Shown here piece by piece: positions 27,630 through 35,985 of a DNA stretch of 64,000 bases (the stretch's first letter is position 1; every line of letters starts with the position of its first letter). The notes under the pieces are model-generated. The model searched no databases. It saw only the letters and a list, made by a program, of their open reading frames with translations, and was not told where the DNA came from. A program made the translations under genes and the position numbers. The DNA is from a bacterium (lineage in GTDB: Bacteria > Bacillota > Bacilli > Lactobacillales > Streptococcaceae). The stretch lies in the NCBI GenBank assembly GCA_905221065.1, contig CAJNBS010000003.1, positions 78,254-142,253 on the forward strand. The letters are read 5' to 3'.

Positions 27630-28198
27630 TAAAAATGAACTCTCCCTTCATGATATACATATTTATAGTGATTAGCAACGTAGGAACCTCCCAAATTTAC
27701 GCTAGCGCTTTCTCCTATTCCAATATTCAGTCCTCCGCTTAAAGTTGTAGTACCGTTATCAAAGAAATCTCCATTAATTATATAGAATATTCTATCAGCC
27801 TGTTCTAAATTGACATACAATGAACCAGAAAACTGTTTTGACATTCCATTATAATTTCTATTTATTTCTGTTCTTAATATTTTTATAATACCATGATAAG
27901 TTCCATATTCGCTTGTTTCGCAGTAGAAAGAAATAGATGGTTTATAGGAGTTTGTAACAGTTATTTGAGTAGAAATTGTTCTATATGTCTGTGAAGAGCG
28001 TTCGTATAAATTTATACCAAGTAAATCTGATGCTTGTTCCAATGTGATATCATAATCAGTCGCGTATTGATTCACAAGTTGTTGAGCTGTCATAGTTTCG
28101 CTCACTATTGTATTAGTATCATCTGCAAAAACAGATGAATAGAAAAATAGTGAAAGGATAGCAAAAAAAGTAATCAAGATTTTTTTCATAATATCCAC
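27629..28198 (-). CDS. Secreted protein of unknown function
   Basis: 189 residues. A signal peptide (MDIMKKILITFFAILSLFFY) ends at about VFA-DD (residues 25-26); the second ATG (MKKIL) may be the real start. The mature part has an N-terminal helical piece (QQLVNQYATDYDITLEQ) and a Ser/Thr/Gly/Tyr-rich beta-type C-terminus ending VANHYKYVYHEGRVHF. It has no lipobox, LPXTG or known enzyme motif. Coupled to the small membrane protein that follows. A bacteriocin-plus-immunity arrangement is possible but not shown. Confidence 0.65.
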   Translation of the reverse strand: MDIMKKILITFFAILSLFFYSSVFADDTNTIVSETMTAQQLVNQYATDYDITLEQASDLLGINLYERSSQTYRTISTQITVTNSYKPSISFYCETSEYGTYHGIIKILRTEINRNYNGMSKQFSGSLYVNLEQADRIFYIINGDFFDNGTTTLSGGLNIGIGESASVNLGGSYVANHYKYVYHEGRVHF

Positions 28199-28372
28199 AC
28201 TTTCTGGAAAAGAGCTAAAATAAATTCTTAGTAGAAATATTTTGGTAATAAAGTGATAGTTAAAATAAGCTTACTCAAATTATAGTTTCCGATTTTTTCT
28301 CCTTTCTAAAGTAAGCCCTTTCATAATTACATTATATAAATTTTATAGTAAAAAGTCAAGTGATTTATTGCA

Positions 28373-28478
28373 TAGTGAAATGAAATAAAAACTCAATAAT
28401 TGATTGGGGAATTCAAACCAATTTCTAACAATATTTTAGAAGCTACAGTGTACTTCTCTAGATTAAATCTGCTTACAT
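28373..28478 (+). repeat. RUP-like repeat
   Basis: About 106 bases beginning TAGTGAAATGAAAT, with AATTCAAACCAATTTCTAAC in the middle and TCTAGATTAAATCTGC at the end. Similar in order and length to the IS630 end at 20901-21008 and the copy at 61615-61712. Confidence 0.65.
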
Positions 28479-28485
28479 TCCCCCC

Positions 28486-28507
28486 AATCTTACAAAAATG
28501 TAAGATT
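28486..28507. promoter_or_regulatory. Perfect palindrome, candidate operator of the Bce-type transporter operon
   Basis: AATCTTACA and TGTAAGATT are separated by AAAA. A further half-site-like TTGTAAGGTTAGG follows at 28518-28530. It lies 85 bases before the first ATG of the operon, where a regulator site is expected. The regulator is not known; the OmpR-type regulator at 32557 is one candidate. Confidence 0.5.
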
Positions 28508-28591
28508 AAAGTCTCTTTTGTAAGGTTAGGTTATGGCAAGCGGTCTTTTTTTGATGTAAACTAGACTCATAAAGAACAAAGGAGTAACATC

Positions 28592-28702
28592 ATGAAACAA
28601 ATCTTACATAAGAAAACAAGAAAACCAAGCCACAAAGATATCGAGCGAGTTCAGCTGGGATGCGCTATGATGCAAGCTACATTTCATTTGATGGGATATT
28701 AA
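28592..28702 (+). CDS. 36-residue leader ORF of the Bce-type transporter operon
   Basis: MKQILHKKTRKPSHKDIERV then QLGCAMMQATFHLMGY. AAAGGAG sits eight bases before the ATG and the stop is followed after 0 bases by the AAGAAAGGAG of the ABC gene, so it is placed as a genuine first gene. Basic N-terminal half, hydrophobic Met-rich end with a single Cys. Function unknown; it could be a small regulatory protein or leader peptide. Confidence 0.6.
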   Translation: MKQILHKKTRKPSHKDIERVQLGCAMMQATFHLMGY

Positions 28703-28716
28703 GAAAGGAGATTCTC

Positions 28717-29475
28717 ATGACACTTTTAGATGTAAAACACGTTCAAAAAATTTATAAAACTCGTTTTCAGGGCAACCAAGTAGAGGCCCTAAAGGATATT
28801 CACTTTACCGTAGAAAAGGGTGACTACGTTGCCATCATGGGTGAGTCTGGTTCTGGTAAATCAACTCTTCTCAATATTCTAGCTATGCTGGACAAACCAA
28901 CTCGTGGTCAGGTTTACTTAAATGGAACTGACACCGCAACCATTAAAAATTCACAGGCTTCTAGCTTCCGTCGTGAACAATTAGGCTTTGTCTTCCAAGA
29001 TTTTAACTTGCTAGATACTCTTTCTGTTAAGGACAATATCTTGCTTCCGCTTGTCTTGTCAAGAAGACCTATTACAGAGATGATGAAGAAATTGGTGGTG
29101 ACAGCTGAGAATCTGGGAATCAACCAATTACAAGAGAAGTACCCTTACGAGATTTCAGGAGGGCAGAAACAGCGTGTAGCAGTAGCTCGTGCCATCATCA
29201 CAGAACCTGAAATTCTCCTTGCGGATGAGCCAACAGGAGCTCTTGACTCCAAATCATCTGCAGCCTTACTGGATGTTTTTGACGAAATCAATGAGCGTGG
29301 TCAAACCATTCTCATGGTAACCCACTCAACGGCAGCAGCCAGCAGGGCCAAACGTGTTCTATTTATCAAGGACGGCATTCTTTACAATCAAATCTACCGT
29401 GGAGAGAAGACAGAGCGTCAGATGTTCCAAGAAATCTCTGATACCTTGACTGTCATGGCAAGCGAGGTGAATTAG
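28717..29475 (+). CDS. BceA-type ABC transporter ATP-binding protein
   Basis: 252 residues from the ATG at 28717 (AAGAAAGGAG upstream; a longer frame starts inside the leader ORF). Walker [10 protein letters not shown] (about 42-50), Q-loop FVFQDFN, signature SGGQKQR, Walker [12 protein letters not shown] and switch His in VTHSTAA. The MacB/BceA-like family drives antimicrobial-peptide detoxification or export with a large FtsX-type permease, here the next gene, one base after the stop. Confidence 0.92.
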   Translation: MTLLDVKHVQKIYKTRFQGNQVEALKDIHFTVEKGDYVAIMGESGSGKSTLLNILAMLDKPTRGQVYLNGTDTATIKNSQASSFRREQLGFVFQDFNLLDTLSVKDNILLPLVLSRRPITEMMKKLVVTAENLGINQLQEKYPYEISGGQKQRVAVARAIITEPEILLADEPTGALDSKSSAALLDVFDEINERGQTILMVTHSTAAASRAKRVLFIKDGILYNQIYRGEKTERQMFQEISDTLTVMASEVN

Positions 29476-29476
29476 T

Positions 29477-31465
29477 ATGTTTCGATTAACCAATAAGTTA
29501 GCGGTATCGAACTTGATTAAAAACCGCAAACTCTACTATCCTTTTGCGCTGGCTGTTCTCTTGGCAGTCACCGTCACCTATCTCTTTTACTCTCTAACCT
29601 TCAATCCCAAGATTGCTGAAATACGTGGAGGGACAACCATTCAGGCTACACTTGGATTTGGTATGTTTGTCGTCACCCTTGCGTCAGCCATTATCGTCCT
29701 TTATGCCAATAGTTTTGTCATGAAAAACCGTTCCAAAGAACTGGGGATTTATGGCATGTTGGGGTTGGAGAAGCGTCATCTGATCAGTATGACCTTTAAA
29801 GAGTTGGTGCTATTTGGAATTCTAACTGTTGGAGCAGGGATCGGTATTGGAGCCTTGTTTGACAAGCTGATTTTCGCCTTCTTACTCAAACTGATGAAAT
29901 TGAAGGTAGAACTAGTCGCTACCTTCCAAATGAATGTTGTCATTGCAGTACTTGTTGTCTTCGGTTTGATTTTTCTAGGCCTCATGTTCCTGAATGCCCT
30001 TCGAATCGCCCGTATGAATGCCCTCCAGCTCTCTCGTGAGAAAGCCAGCGGTGAGAAAAAAGGTCGTTTCCTACCTCTCCAAACGATTCTTGGTTCGATT
30101 AGTTTAGGAATTGGTTATTATCTTGCCCTTACGGTAAAAGATCCTCTTACAGCCCTAACAACCTTCTTCCTAGCTGTTTTGCTGGTTATTTTTGGAACCT
30201 ATCTCTTGTTCAATGCAGGGATTACTGTTTTCCTCCAAATCTTAAAGAAAAACAAGAAATACTATTACCAACCTAATAACCTCATCTCAGTGTCCAACTT
30301 AATTTTCCGTATGAAGAAAAATGCGGTTGGGCTAGCGACTATCGCTATTTTGTCAACAATGGTTTTGGTAACCATGTCAGCAGCGACAAGCATTTTCAAT
30401 GCCTCAGAAAGCTTTAAAAAAGTGATGAATCCGCATGACTTTGGAATTACTGGACAAAATGTTGAAAAAGAAGATTTGGACAAACTCTTGAGCCAGTTTG
30501 CAAGTGACAAAGGTTATAGTGTCAAAGAGAAAGAAGTACTTCGTTACAGTAACTTTGGTATTGCAAATCAAGAAGGAACCAAGTTAACTATTTTTGAAAA
30601 AGGACAAAACCGAGTCCAACCCAAAACAGTTTTCATGGTATTTGACCAAAAAGATTATGAAAATATGACTGGTCAAAAACTTTCTCTATCAGGAAATGAA
30701 GTCGGACTCTTTGCCAAAAATGACGGACTAAAAGGACAAAAAACTCTAACTCTAAATGATCATCAATTTTCTGTAAAAGAAGAATTTAATAATGATTTCA
30801 TTGTCAACCATGTCCCAAATCAGTTTAATATTTTTACCACTGATTACAATTACCTTGTTGTTCCTAATTTGCAAGCATTTTTAGACCAATTCCCAGATTC
30901 GGCTATCTATAATCAACTTTACGGTGGTATGAATGTAAATGCCAGCGAAGAAGAACAACTCAAGGTCGCTGAGGAGTATGAAAAAAACCTCAATCAATTT
31001 AATGCTCAATTAGACACAGAAGGTAGCTATGTGTATGGTAGCAATCTAGCAGATGCTAGTGCTCAAATGAGTGCCCTCTTTGGTGGTGTCTTCTTTATCG
31101 GTATTTTCTTATCCATTATCTTTATGGTCGGAACTGTTCTGGTCATCTACTACAAACAAATTTCTGAAGGCTATGAAGACCGTGAGCGCTTTATTATCTT
31201 GCAGAAAGTCGGTTTAGATCAAAAGCAAATCAAGCAAACCATCAACAAACAGGTTTTAACTGTTTTCTTCCTTCCTTTGCTCTTTGCCTTCATACATCTC
31301 GTCTTTGCCTACCATATGCTTAGTCTGATTTTAAAAGTGATTGGTGTAATAGATACGACTATGATGTTGATTGTGACCTTGTCTATCTGCGCTATCTTCC
31401 TCATCGCCTATGTGCTGATTTTCATGATTACTTCTAGAAGTTATCGCAAGATTGTCCAAATGTAA
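29477..31465 (+). CDS. BceB-type ABC transporter permease
   Basis: 662 residues. About ten membrane segments: one N-terminal (about 17-38), three at about 52-72, 108-130 and 150-172, two more near 200-250, then a large extracytoplasmic domain (about 315-520, with NPHDFGITGQNVEKED) before the last four helices. This topology is diagnostic of BceB/VexB-like permeases that sense and remove peptide antibiotics such as bacitracin. No bceRS-type intramembrane kinase is next to it; the two-component system 1.1 kb downstream is the nearest candidate. Confidence 0.92.
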   Translation: MFRLTNKLAVSNLIKNRKLYYPFALAVLLAVTVTYLFYSLTFNPKIAEIRGGTTIQATLGFGMFVVTLASAIIVLYANSFVMKNRSKELGIYGMLGLEKRHLISMTFKELVLFGILTVGAGIGIGALFDKLIFAFLLKLMKLKVELVATFQMNVVIAVLVVFGLIFLGLMFLNALRIARMNALQLSREKASGEKKGRFLPLQTILGSISLGIGYYLALTVKDPLTALTTFFLAVLLVIFGTYLLFNAGITVFLQILKKNKKYYYQPNNLISVSNLIFRMKKNAVGLATIAILSTMVLVTMSAATSIFNASESFKKVMNPHDFGITGQNVEKEDLDKLLSQFASDKGYSVKEKEVLRYSNFGIANQEGTKLTIFEKGQNRVQPKTVFMVFDQKDYENMTGQKLSLSGNEVGLFAKNDGLKGQKTLTLNDHQFSVKEEFNNDFIVNHVPNQFNIFTTDYNYLVVPNLQAFLDQFPDSAIYNQLYGGMNVNASEEEQLKVAEEYEKNLNQFNAQLDTEGSYVYGSNLADASAQMSALFGGVFFIGIFLSIIFMVGTVLVIYYKQISEGYEDRERFIILQKVGLDQKQIKQTINKQVLTVFFLPLLFAFIHLVFAYHMLSLILKVIGVIDTTMMLIVTLSICAIFLIAYVLIFMITSRSYRKIVQM

Positions 31466-31468
31466 AAA

Positions 31469-31503
31469 AGATACCTCGACTTCAAAATCGAGGTATTTCT
31501 TGT
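31469..31503 (+). terminator. Terminator after Bce-type permease
   Basis: ATACCTCGA / TCGAGGTAT with loop CTTCAAAA, A-run before and T-run after. Confidence 0.8.
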
Positions 31504-31508
31504 ATTTT

Positions 31509-31705
31509 ATACTCAATGAAAATCAAAAAGCAAACTAGGAAGCTAGCCGCAGGTTGCTCAAAGCACTGCTTTGAGGTTGTAGATAGAACTGACGAAGTCA
31601 GCTCAAAACACTGTTTTGAGGTTGCAGATAGAACTGACGAAGTCAGTAACCATATATACGGCAAGGCGAAGCTGACGTGGTTTGAAGAGATTTCCGAAGA
31701 GTATT
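31509..31705 (-). repeat. BOX element with two boxB modules
   Basis: Starts ATACTCAATGAAAATCAAAA and ends TTTCCGAAGAGTATT. Two boxB-type hairpin modules follow each other (CTCAAAGCACTGCTTTGAG then CTCAAAACACTGTTTTGAG), each followed by AGATAGAACTGACGAAGTCAG, so its layout is C-B-B-A. Its last bases supply the TAA stop (31704-31706) of the minus-strand VIT gene. Confidence 0.9.
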
Positions 31706-32399
31706 AAATGCTGAAAAGTTGTCCGAGTAAGAAGGTAACTCCCATGGTTAAAAGGCCAATAGCAAGGTTCCGAATCATAGCCGTTTTGGTTGGGGCTTTT
31801 CCAAGTTTGGCACTAGTGTAACCAGTGAGAAGAAGGGCCACACCGACGATAAGGACAGTAGCAGGGATGCGGAAATCACTTGGGAAAATGGTCACTGAGA
31901 GCATTGGAGGCAAACTTCCAAGGAAAAAGGCAACAAAGCTAGAAATGGCAGCGTGCCAAGGATTAGTAAACTCTTCATACTCAATCCCGTATTTTTCCTC
32001 TACCAGAGCCTTGAGTGGATTTTTGAGAAAGGCCTTGTTGGTTAAGAGTTGGGCAGAGGTTTCGCATTCTCCGTTTTGAATATAGGCAGCATAGAGAGAC
32101 TTTTTGGCTAACTCTATATCCTGGTCTAGCAAGACTTGCTCCCGCGCAACGGCTGCTTCCTCGGTATCTTTTTGAGTTGAAACGGATACGTATTCCCCAC
32201 CAGCCATAGAAAAGGCACCTGCCAAGATAGCCGCAAAGCCCGATAAAAAGATAATCCAGATATTGGTCGTGGCACTGGCAACTCCGATAACCACACCAGC
32301 AATGGAAATAATCCCATCATTGGCACCAAGAACGCCCGCACGCAGGATATTTAAACGACCTGCAAAATTTGAATCAATTTCGTGATTTGTTTCTGACAT
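31704..32399 (-). CDS. VIT1/CCC1-family metal transporter
   Basis: 231 residues from the ATG at 32399 (AGGAGAATAAT upstream). The frame extends to 32477 with no good start. LNILRAGVLGANDGIISIAGVV (two halves, about 17-38) is the VIT first helix with Asn and Asp, and MAGGEYVSVSTQKDTE (about 66-80) is the metal-binding loop. Five membrane segments in all. The family exports Fe2+ or Mn2+. The stop lies inside the adjacent BOX element end. Confidence 0.88.
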   Translation of the reverse strand: MSETNHEIDSNFAGRLNILRAGVLGANDGIISIAGVVIGVASATTNIWIIFLSGFAAILAGAFSMAGGEYVSVSTQKDTEEAAVAREQVLLDQDIELAKKSLYAAYIQNGECETSAQLLTNKAFLKNPLKALVEEKYGIEYEEFTNPWHAAISSFVAFFLGSLPPMLSVTIFPSDFRIPATVLIVGVALLLTGYTSAKLGKAPTKTAMIRNLAIGLLTMGVTFLLGQLFSI

Positions 32400-32556
32400 A
32401 TTATTCTCCTTTTTATCCAGTATAAAGGAAAAATATAAGGAAATCAATCTTTTAAAACTGTCTGAAAAAAGTTGCACTATTCTAATGAAAAAGAGCTTTT
32501 CTGTTTAAGCTTTATCAATAAAACATGCTATAATAGTTGCAGAAAGGTTGGTATTT

Positions 32557-33258
32557 ATGGGTAGGATATTGGTTATTGAAGACAATAGTGACATTCAAGA
32601 GATTTTGCGAACACTTCTTACTGAGGAGCATGAGGTAATCCAAGCCTTTTCTGGTACAGAAGGAATCATGCGTTTTGACCAAGGGGGGATTGACCTCGTT
32701 TTGCTAGATATCATGCTTCCTGGGAAAAATGGGGATCAGGTTTTAAAAGCCATCAGGGAACAAAGTCAAACTCCAGTCATTATGCTAACAGCTTTTAGCG
32801 ATAAGAAGTTAATCAGTCAATACCTCTTAGACGGTGCCAATGATTACATAGTGAAACCTTTTGATTTAGACGAAGTCTTTGCCAGAGTTACTGTTCAACT
32901 ACGCCAAAGTGCAGAAAAACAGCCTATGAAAATAGGAAAAACTGAAAATCTGCCACAAAACTTAAAAAATATCCAGTTTGATGCAGAAAGTTTTGAAATC
33001 AAAAATAGTCAGGAAACCATTCGTCTTGCTAAGAAAGAATGCTTGATTCTCCAAACTCTCCTAAAACATCCAAAGAAAATTTTCACCAAGGAAGAACTTT
33101 ATGAATTGGTCTGGGAGGATAGCTATCTACCTGGAGATAATACCCTCAATACGCATTTGAGTAATCTTCGTAAAAAATTAAACCAGCTTGACCCAACTCA
33201 AGAATATATTGAAACCATCTGGGGAGTTGGGGTAAGATTAAAAGGAGACAAGCAATGA
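32557..33258 (+). CDS. OmpR/PhoB-family response regulator
   Basis: 233 residues from the ATG at 32557 (AGAAAGG upstream; a TTG lies at 32548). Receiver domain with E8-D9, phosphoacceptor D51 in LLDIMLPG, T/S in MLTAFS and Lys in YIVKPFD. C-terminal winged helix (about 140-230) with TKEELYELVWEDSYLPGDN and HLSNLRKKL. TATAAT at 32528-32533 gives the promoter. It overlaps the kinase gene by four bases. Confidence 0.93.
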   Translation: MGRILVIEDNSDIQEILRTLLTEEHEVIQAFSGTEGIMRFDQGGIDLVLLDIMLPGKNGDQVLKAIREQSQTPVIMLTAFSDKKLISQYLLDGANDYIVKPFDLDEVFARVTVQLRQSAEKQPMKIGKTENLPQNLKNIQFDAESFEIKNSQETIRLAKKECLILQTLLKHPKKIFTKEELYELVWEDSYLPGDNTLNTHLSNLRKKLNQLDPTQEYIETIWGVGVRLKGDKQ

Positions 33259-34133
33259 CCTACATGATAATCGTTGTCCTACTGGTTCTCCTAATCATTT
33301 TATCGATTGCATTGATTCGCTACCATCTAGCACTTAAAAACTTGAGTCAACAGATTGAAGACAAGATTCTAACAGGTAGTATGAAAAGAGTAGGAGTCAG
33401 CATTTTTTCCAAACATTTTTTACAGCTCTACCAGCAGATTGAGAATCTATTTCAGGAAGTAGAGCAATCTCGGTTGGTGATGAAAAGGGAAAAGCAGACT
33501 CTGGATATGGCCATCAGCAATATAGCCCATGATATTCGGACGCCTCTGACTATCGCTTCAGGCTACACCCAACAATTGATGAAGTCTCCTGAAGATAAAT
33601 CAGAAACCCTACAAAAAATAGCCCAGCATCTTGATTTAGTTTCCAAACGTTTGGAAGCTCTCCTAGAATATCGTCGTTTGATGGAAGGAGCTGTCAAACC
33701 GAAACTGGAAGAAGTGGATCTTTCCGCTTTTATCACCAAAAAGACTCTAGCTTATTATGATGTTTTTCAGGCGGCGAATATCACGCTTGATTTTAAGGTT
33801 GAAGCTGGTCTGAAAATGAGGACTGATGAGGACTTGCTAGATCGAATTATACAAAATTTGCTTGGAAATGTCCTCAAACATGGCAAGGAAGAAGCGCGTC
33901 TATCTTTGCAAAAAGAAAAGGAACAGCTTGTCTTAGAGATTGCAAACCTTGTTAAACAGCCCATCAAAAAAATAGAAAATCTCAGCAACCGTTTTTATTC
34001 TGAAAATCTATCTGATACGGAAGAATCCTCTGGTTTAGGCCTTTATATCACTGAGGAATTATGTCATCTTCTCGGTGCAGAGATGAAACTAAGCACAGAT
34101 GGCCAGTGGTTATCGGTTTTCATTTATTTTTAA
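33255..34133 (+). CDS. Small sensor histidine kinase
   Basis: 292 residues. A single N-terminal membrane segment (about 4-22) with no extracytoplasmic loop, a short linker, then the dimerisation box with H92 in NIAHDIRTPLT, N-box NLLGNVLKHG and G-box SSGLGLYI. The very short sensor part resembles intramembrane-sensing kinases, which often depend on an ABC transporter for input. It faces convergently the BcrA-type transporter and lies 1.8 kb from the Bce-type transporter, so either could be its partner. Confidence 0.9.
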   Translation: MTYMIIVVLLVLLIILSIALIRYHLALKNLSQQIEDKILTGSMKRVGVSIFSKHFLQLYQQIENLFQEVEQSRLVMKREKQTLDMAISNIAHDIRTPLTIASGYTQQLMKSPEDKSETLQKIAQHLDLVSKRLEALLEYRRLMEGAVKPKLEEVDLSAFITKKTLAYYDVFQAANITLDFKVEAGLKMRTDEDLLDRIIQNLLGNVLKHGKEEARLSLQKEKEQLVLEIANLVKQPIKKIENLSNRFYSENLSDTEESSGLGLYITEELCHLLGAEMKLSTDGQWLSVFIYF

Positions 34134-34140
34134 CGAAATA

Positions 34141-34174
34141 AACCTCCTCTGTAGGCTAGAGGAGGTCGTTTTTT
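34141..34174. terminator. Bidirectional terminator between kinase and ABC-2 permease genes
   Basis: ACCTCCTCT / AGAGGAGGT with loop GTAGGCT and T-run; AACGAAATAAACC gives a run for the other side. Both convergent genes end here. Confidence 0.75.
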
Positions 34175-34925
34175 ATAAACTTTTCTTTTTGAAAACTGCC
34201 AGTCCACTTAGATTAAAGATTAGAATAACAGCTAAGGTAACTATAAGTGTATAGAAAATGGATTCACTATTAGCAGTCATAGCATAGAAAAACTGCAATG
34301 ATAAATATGGTAAAATTTTGATACTTGGGAAGATGAGCATTGGCGTAGAAAGCAAGATAGAGCTGACCAAATAACCAATAAATACTGCAAGATAAGAGTG
34401 ACTAACATAGAGAATGAAGGAAACAATGGAAAGCCAAGCAAGGAGGCAAAGGAATTGAAGGGAAATGGTTATCAGTAGATTGCCAATAAAGCCATCAGGC
34501 ATCGTTCCCAATCCATTTAAGATAGTTGCTGGAATAAAGGCAATCACAAGACTGATGATAAGCTGCAAAAGTGCAATACAAGCCACTACAAAGGCTTTGG
34601 CAAGGAAAAACTCGGTACGAGAAACCCCTACTGTCAAACTATTTTTATAGAGCTTTCCGATTAAATCAACTCCGAGAACGAGACAAGTTAGAACAATACA
34701 GAGAAAAACGAGGTTTGAACCTTGACTAGATGCGTTAATCAGGGCTTGTACACCGTCCCAACCATGGGTTGGAATGTCTGGCTCTTCTGTATTGATTGCC
34801 ATCAGATGGCCAGTAGCTCCAATACTTGCGCCCATTAGCATGAGAGAGAAGAGAATGAACTCTGTAATCCAGAATCCTTTGGAACGGAAAAGACGGTAAA
34901 AGTCTGCTTGAATGGTATGTATCAT
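34173..34925 (-). CDS. ABC-2 type permease (BcrB-like)
   Basis: 250 residues with six membrane segments (about 18-37, 71-91, 106-132, 150-172, 178-198 and 220-242). The ABC-2 fold of bacitracin/lantibiotic immunity permeases is suggested by the size, by starting with a short cytosolic stretch (MIHTIQADFYRLFRSKGFW) and by the partner ATPase 10 bases upstream. No individual motif proves the substrate. Confidence 0.85.
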   Translation of the reverse strand: MIHTIQADFYRLFRSKGFWITEFILFSLMLMGASIGATGHLMAINTEEPDIPTHGWDGVQALINASSQGSNLVFLCIVLTCLVLGVDLIGKLYKNSLTVGVSRTEFFLAKAFVVACIALLQLIISLVIAFIPATILNGLGTMPDGFIGNLLITISLQFLCLLAWLSIVSFILYVSHSYLAVFIGYLVSSILLSTPMLIFPSIKILPYLSLQFFYAMTANSESIFYTLIVTLAVILIFNLSGLAVFKKKSL

Positions 34926-34935
34926 GATTTTCCTC

Positions 34936-35844
34936 CTATTCGACCAATTGTGTGAAGTATTCTTCTAGGTTTTGACGGGCGTAGTAAATCTCGTCAATAG
35001 CGACATCTGCCAAGGTTAAGTCCTTAAGAATCTGTTTGACATCTTGTTCCTGACCAAAGATGTGGATTTCGTTTTCAGGATTGACAACCTTGAACTGGAG
35101 CTGGATTTGTTCTTTCAATACTTGGCAAGCTTTCTCTTTGTCAGCTGTCTTAAGTACAATATAATCCTCACTTAGTGTTTCAAATTCAGCTTTGCTGATT
35201 TCACGGATAATCTTGCCTTGATCTAAAATACCAAAGCGATTAGCTACGAGGTAGAGTTCTGACAAAATATGGCTAGAGATGAGAATGGTGATTCCTTTTT
35301 CTTGATTGAGCCGTTGAATCATCAGACGAAATTCTTTGATACCGATTGGGTCAAGTCCATTGATAGGTTCATCTAAGATTAGGAAGTCTGGTTTGGAGAT
35401 AAGGGCAATAGCGATACCAAGTCTTTGCTTCATTCCAAGAGAGAAATCTCGAAAGACTTTTTTGCCTGTATCTGACAAGCCTACATAGTCCAGCGTTTCT
35501 CGAATGACTTGATCAGCATTTGGAATATGACGAATCATACAGTAATATTTCAGATTTTGATAGGCTGTTAAGTGATTATGAGCTACGGGTGATTCGATCA
35601 CTGAACCTACTCGAGATAGAGACTTGCTCCACTCATTTTCTGATTGACTAGAAAAGAGGGAAACAGTTCCTTTGTCCGCAAAGAGTAGTTGCGTAATGAT
35701 TTTTATCAAGGTGGTTTTCCCAGCTCCGTTCTTCCCGATAAGTCCATAAATATCTCCCTCTCTTATCGTTAGATGAAGATCTTGAAGAATAGCTTGTTTG
35801 GCAAAGTTTTTGGACAATCCATGAATATCAAGTACTGTTTTCAT
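34936..35844 (-). CDS. BcrA-like ABC transporter ATP-binding protein
   Basis: 302 residues from the ATG at 35844 (AAGGAGAGAATC upstream; the longer start at 35913 has none). Walker A GKNGAGKTT, the variant signature FSLGMKQR, Walker B FLILDEPINGLDP and switch His in ISSHILSEL. The LGMKQR signature with DEPINGLDP is typical of lantibiotic-immunity/bacitracin BcrA ATPases. The C-terminal about 75 residues form the usual extension. Confidence 0.9.
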   Translation of the reverse strand: MKTVLDIHGLSKNFAKQAILQDLHLTIREGDIYGLIGKNGAGKTTLIKIITQLLFADKGTVSLFSSQSENEWSKSLSRVGSVIESPVAHNHLTAYQNLKYYCMIRHIPNADQVIRETLDYVGLSDTGKKVFRDFSLGMKQRLGIAIALISKPDFLILDEPINGLDPIGIKEFRLMIQRLNQEKGITILISSHILSELYLVANRFGILDQGKIIREISKAEFETLSEDYIVLKTADKEKACQVLKEQIQLQFKVVNPENEIHIFGQEQDVKQILKDLTLADVAIDEIYYARQNLEEYFTQLVE

Positions 35845-35954
35845 GATTCTCTCCTTTTGATTTATTTTGATAACTTTAGTATAAAGCATAGAAATCAAAG
35901 AAAGCTCAAGCATTTCTAAAGAGTTTCTAAAGTTTTAGGAATTCTTAAATATCA

Positions 35955-35985
35955 AAACCCAGTTGACACGAACTGGGCTTCTTAA
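35955..35985 (-). terminator. Terminator of the HAD phosphatase gene
   Basis: AGCCCAGTT / AACTGGGTTTT on the minus strand directly after the stop at 35986, T-run TTTT. Confidence 0.65.

Larger units (their letters stand above)
28199..28591. other. Intergenic region with RUP-like repeat and operator-like palindrome
   Basis: Divergent promoters region between the secreted-protein gene and the Bce-type transporter operon. Holds the RUP-like copy at 28373-28478 and the palindrome at 28486-28507, listed separately. Confidence 0.5.
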
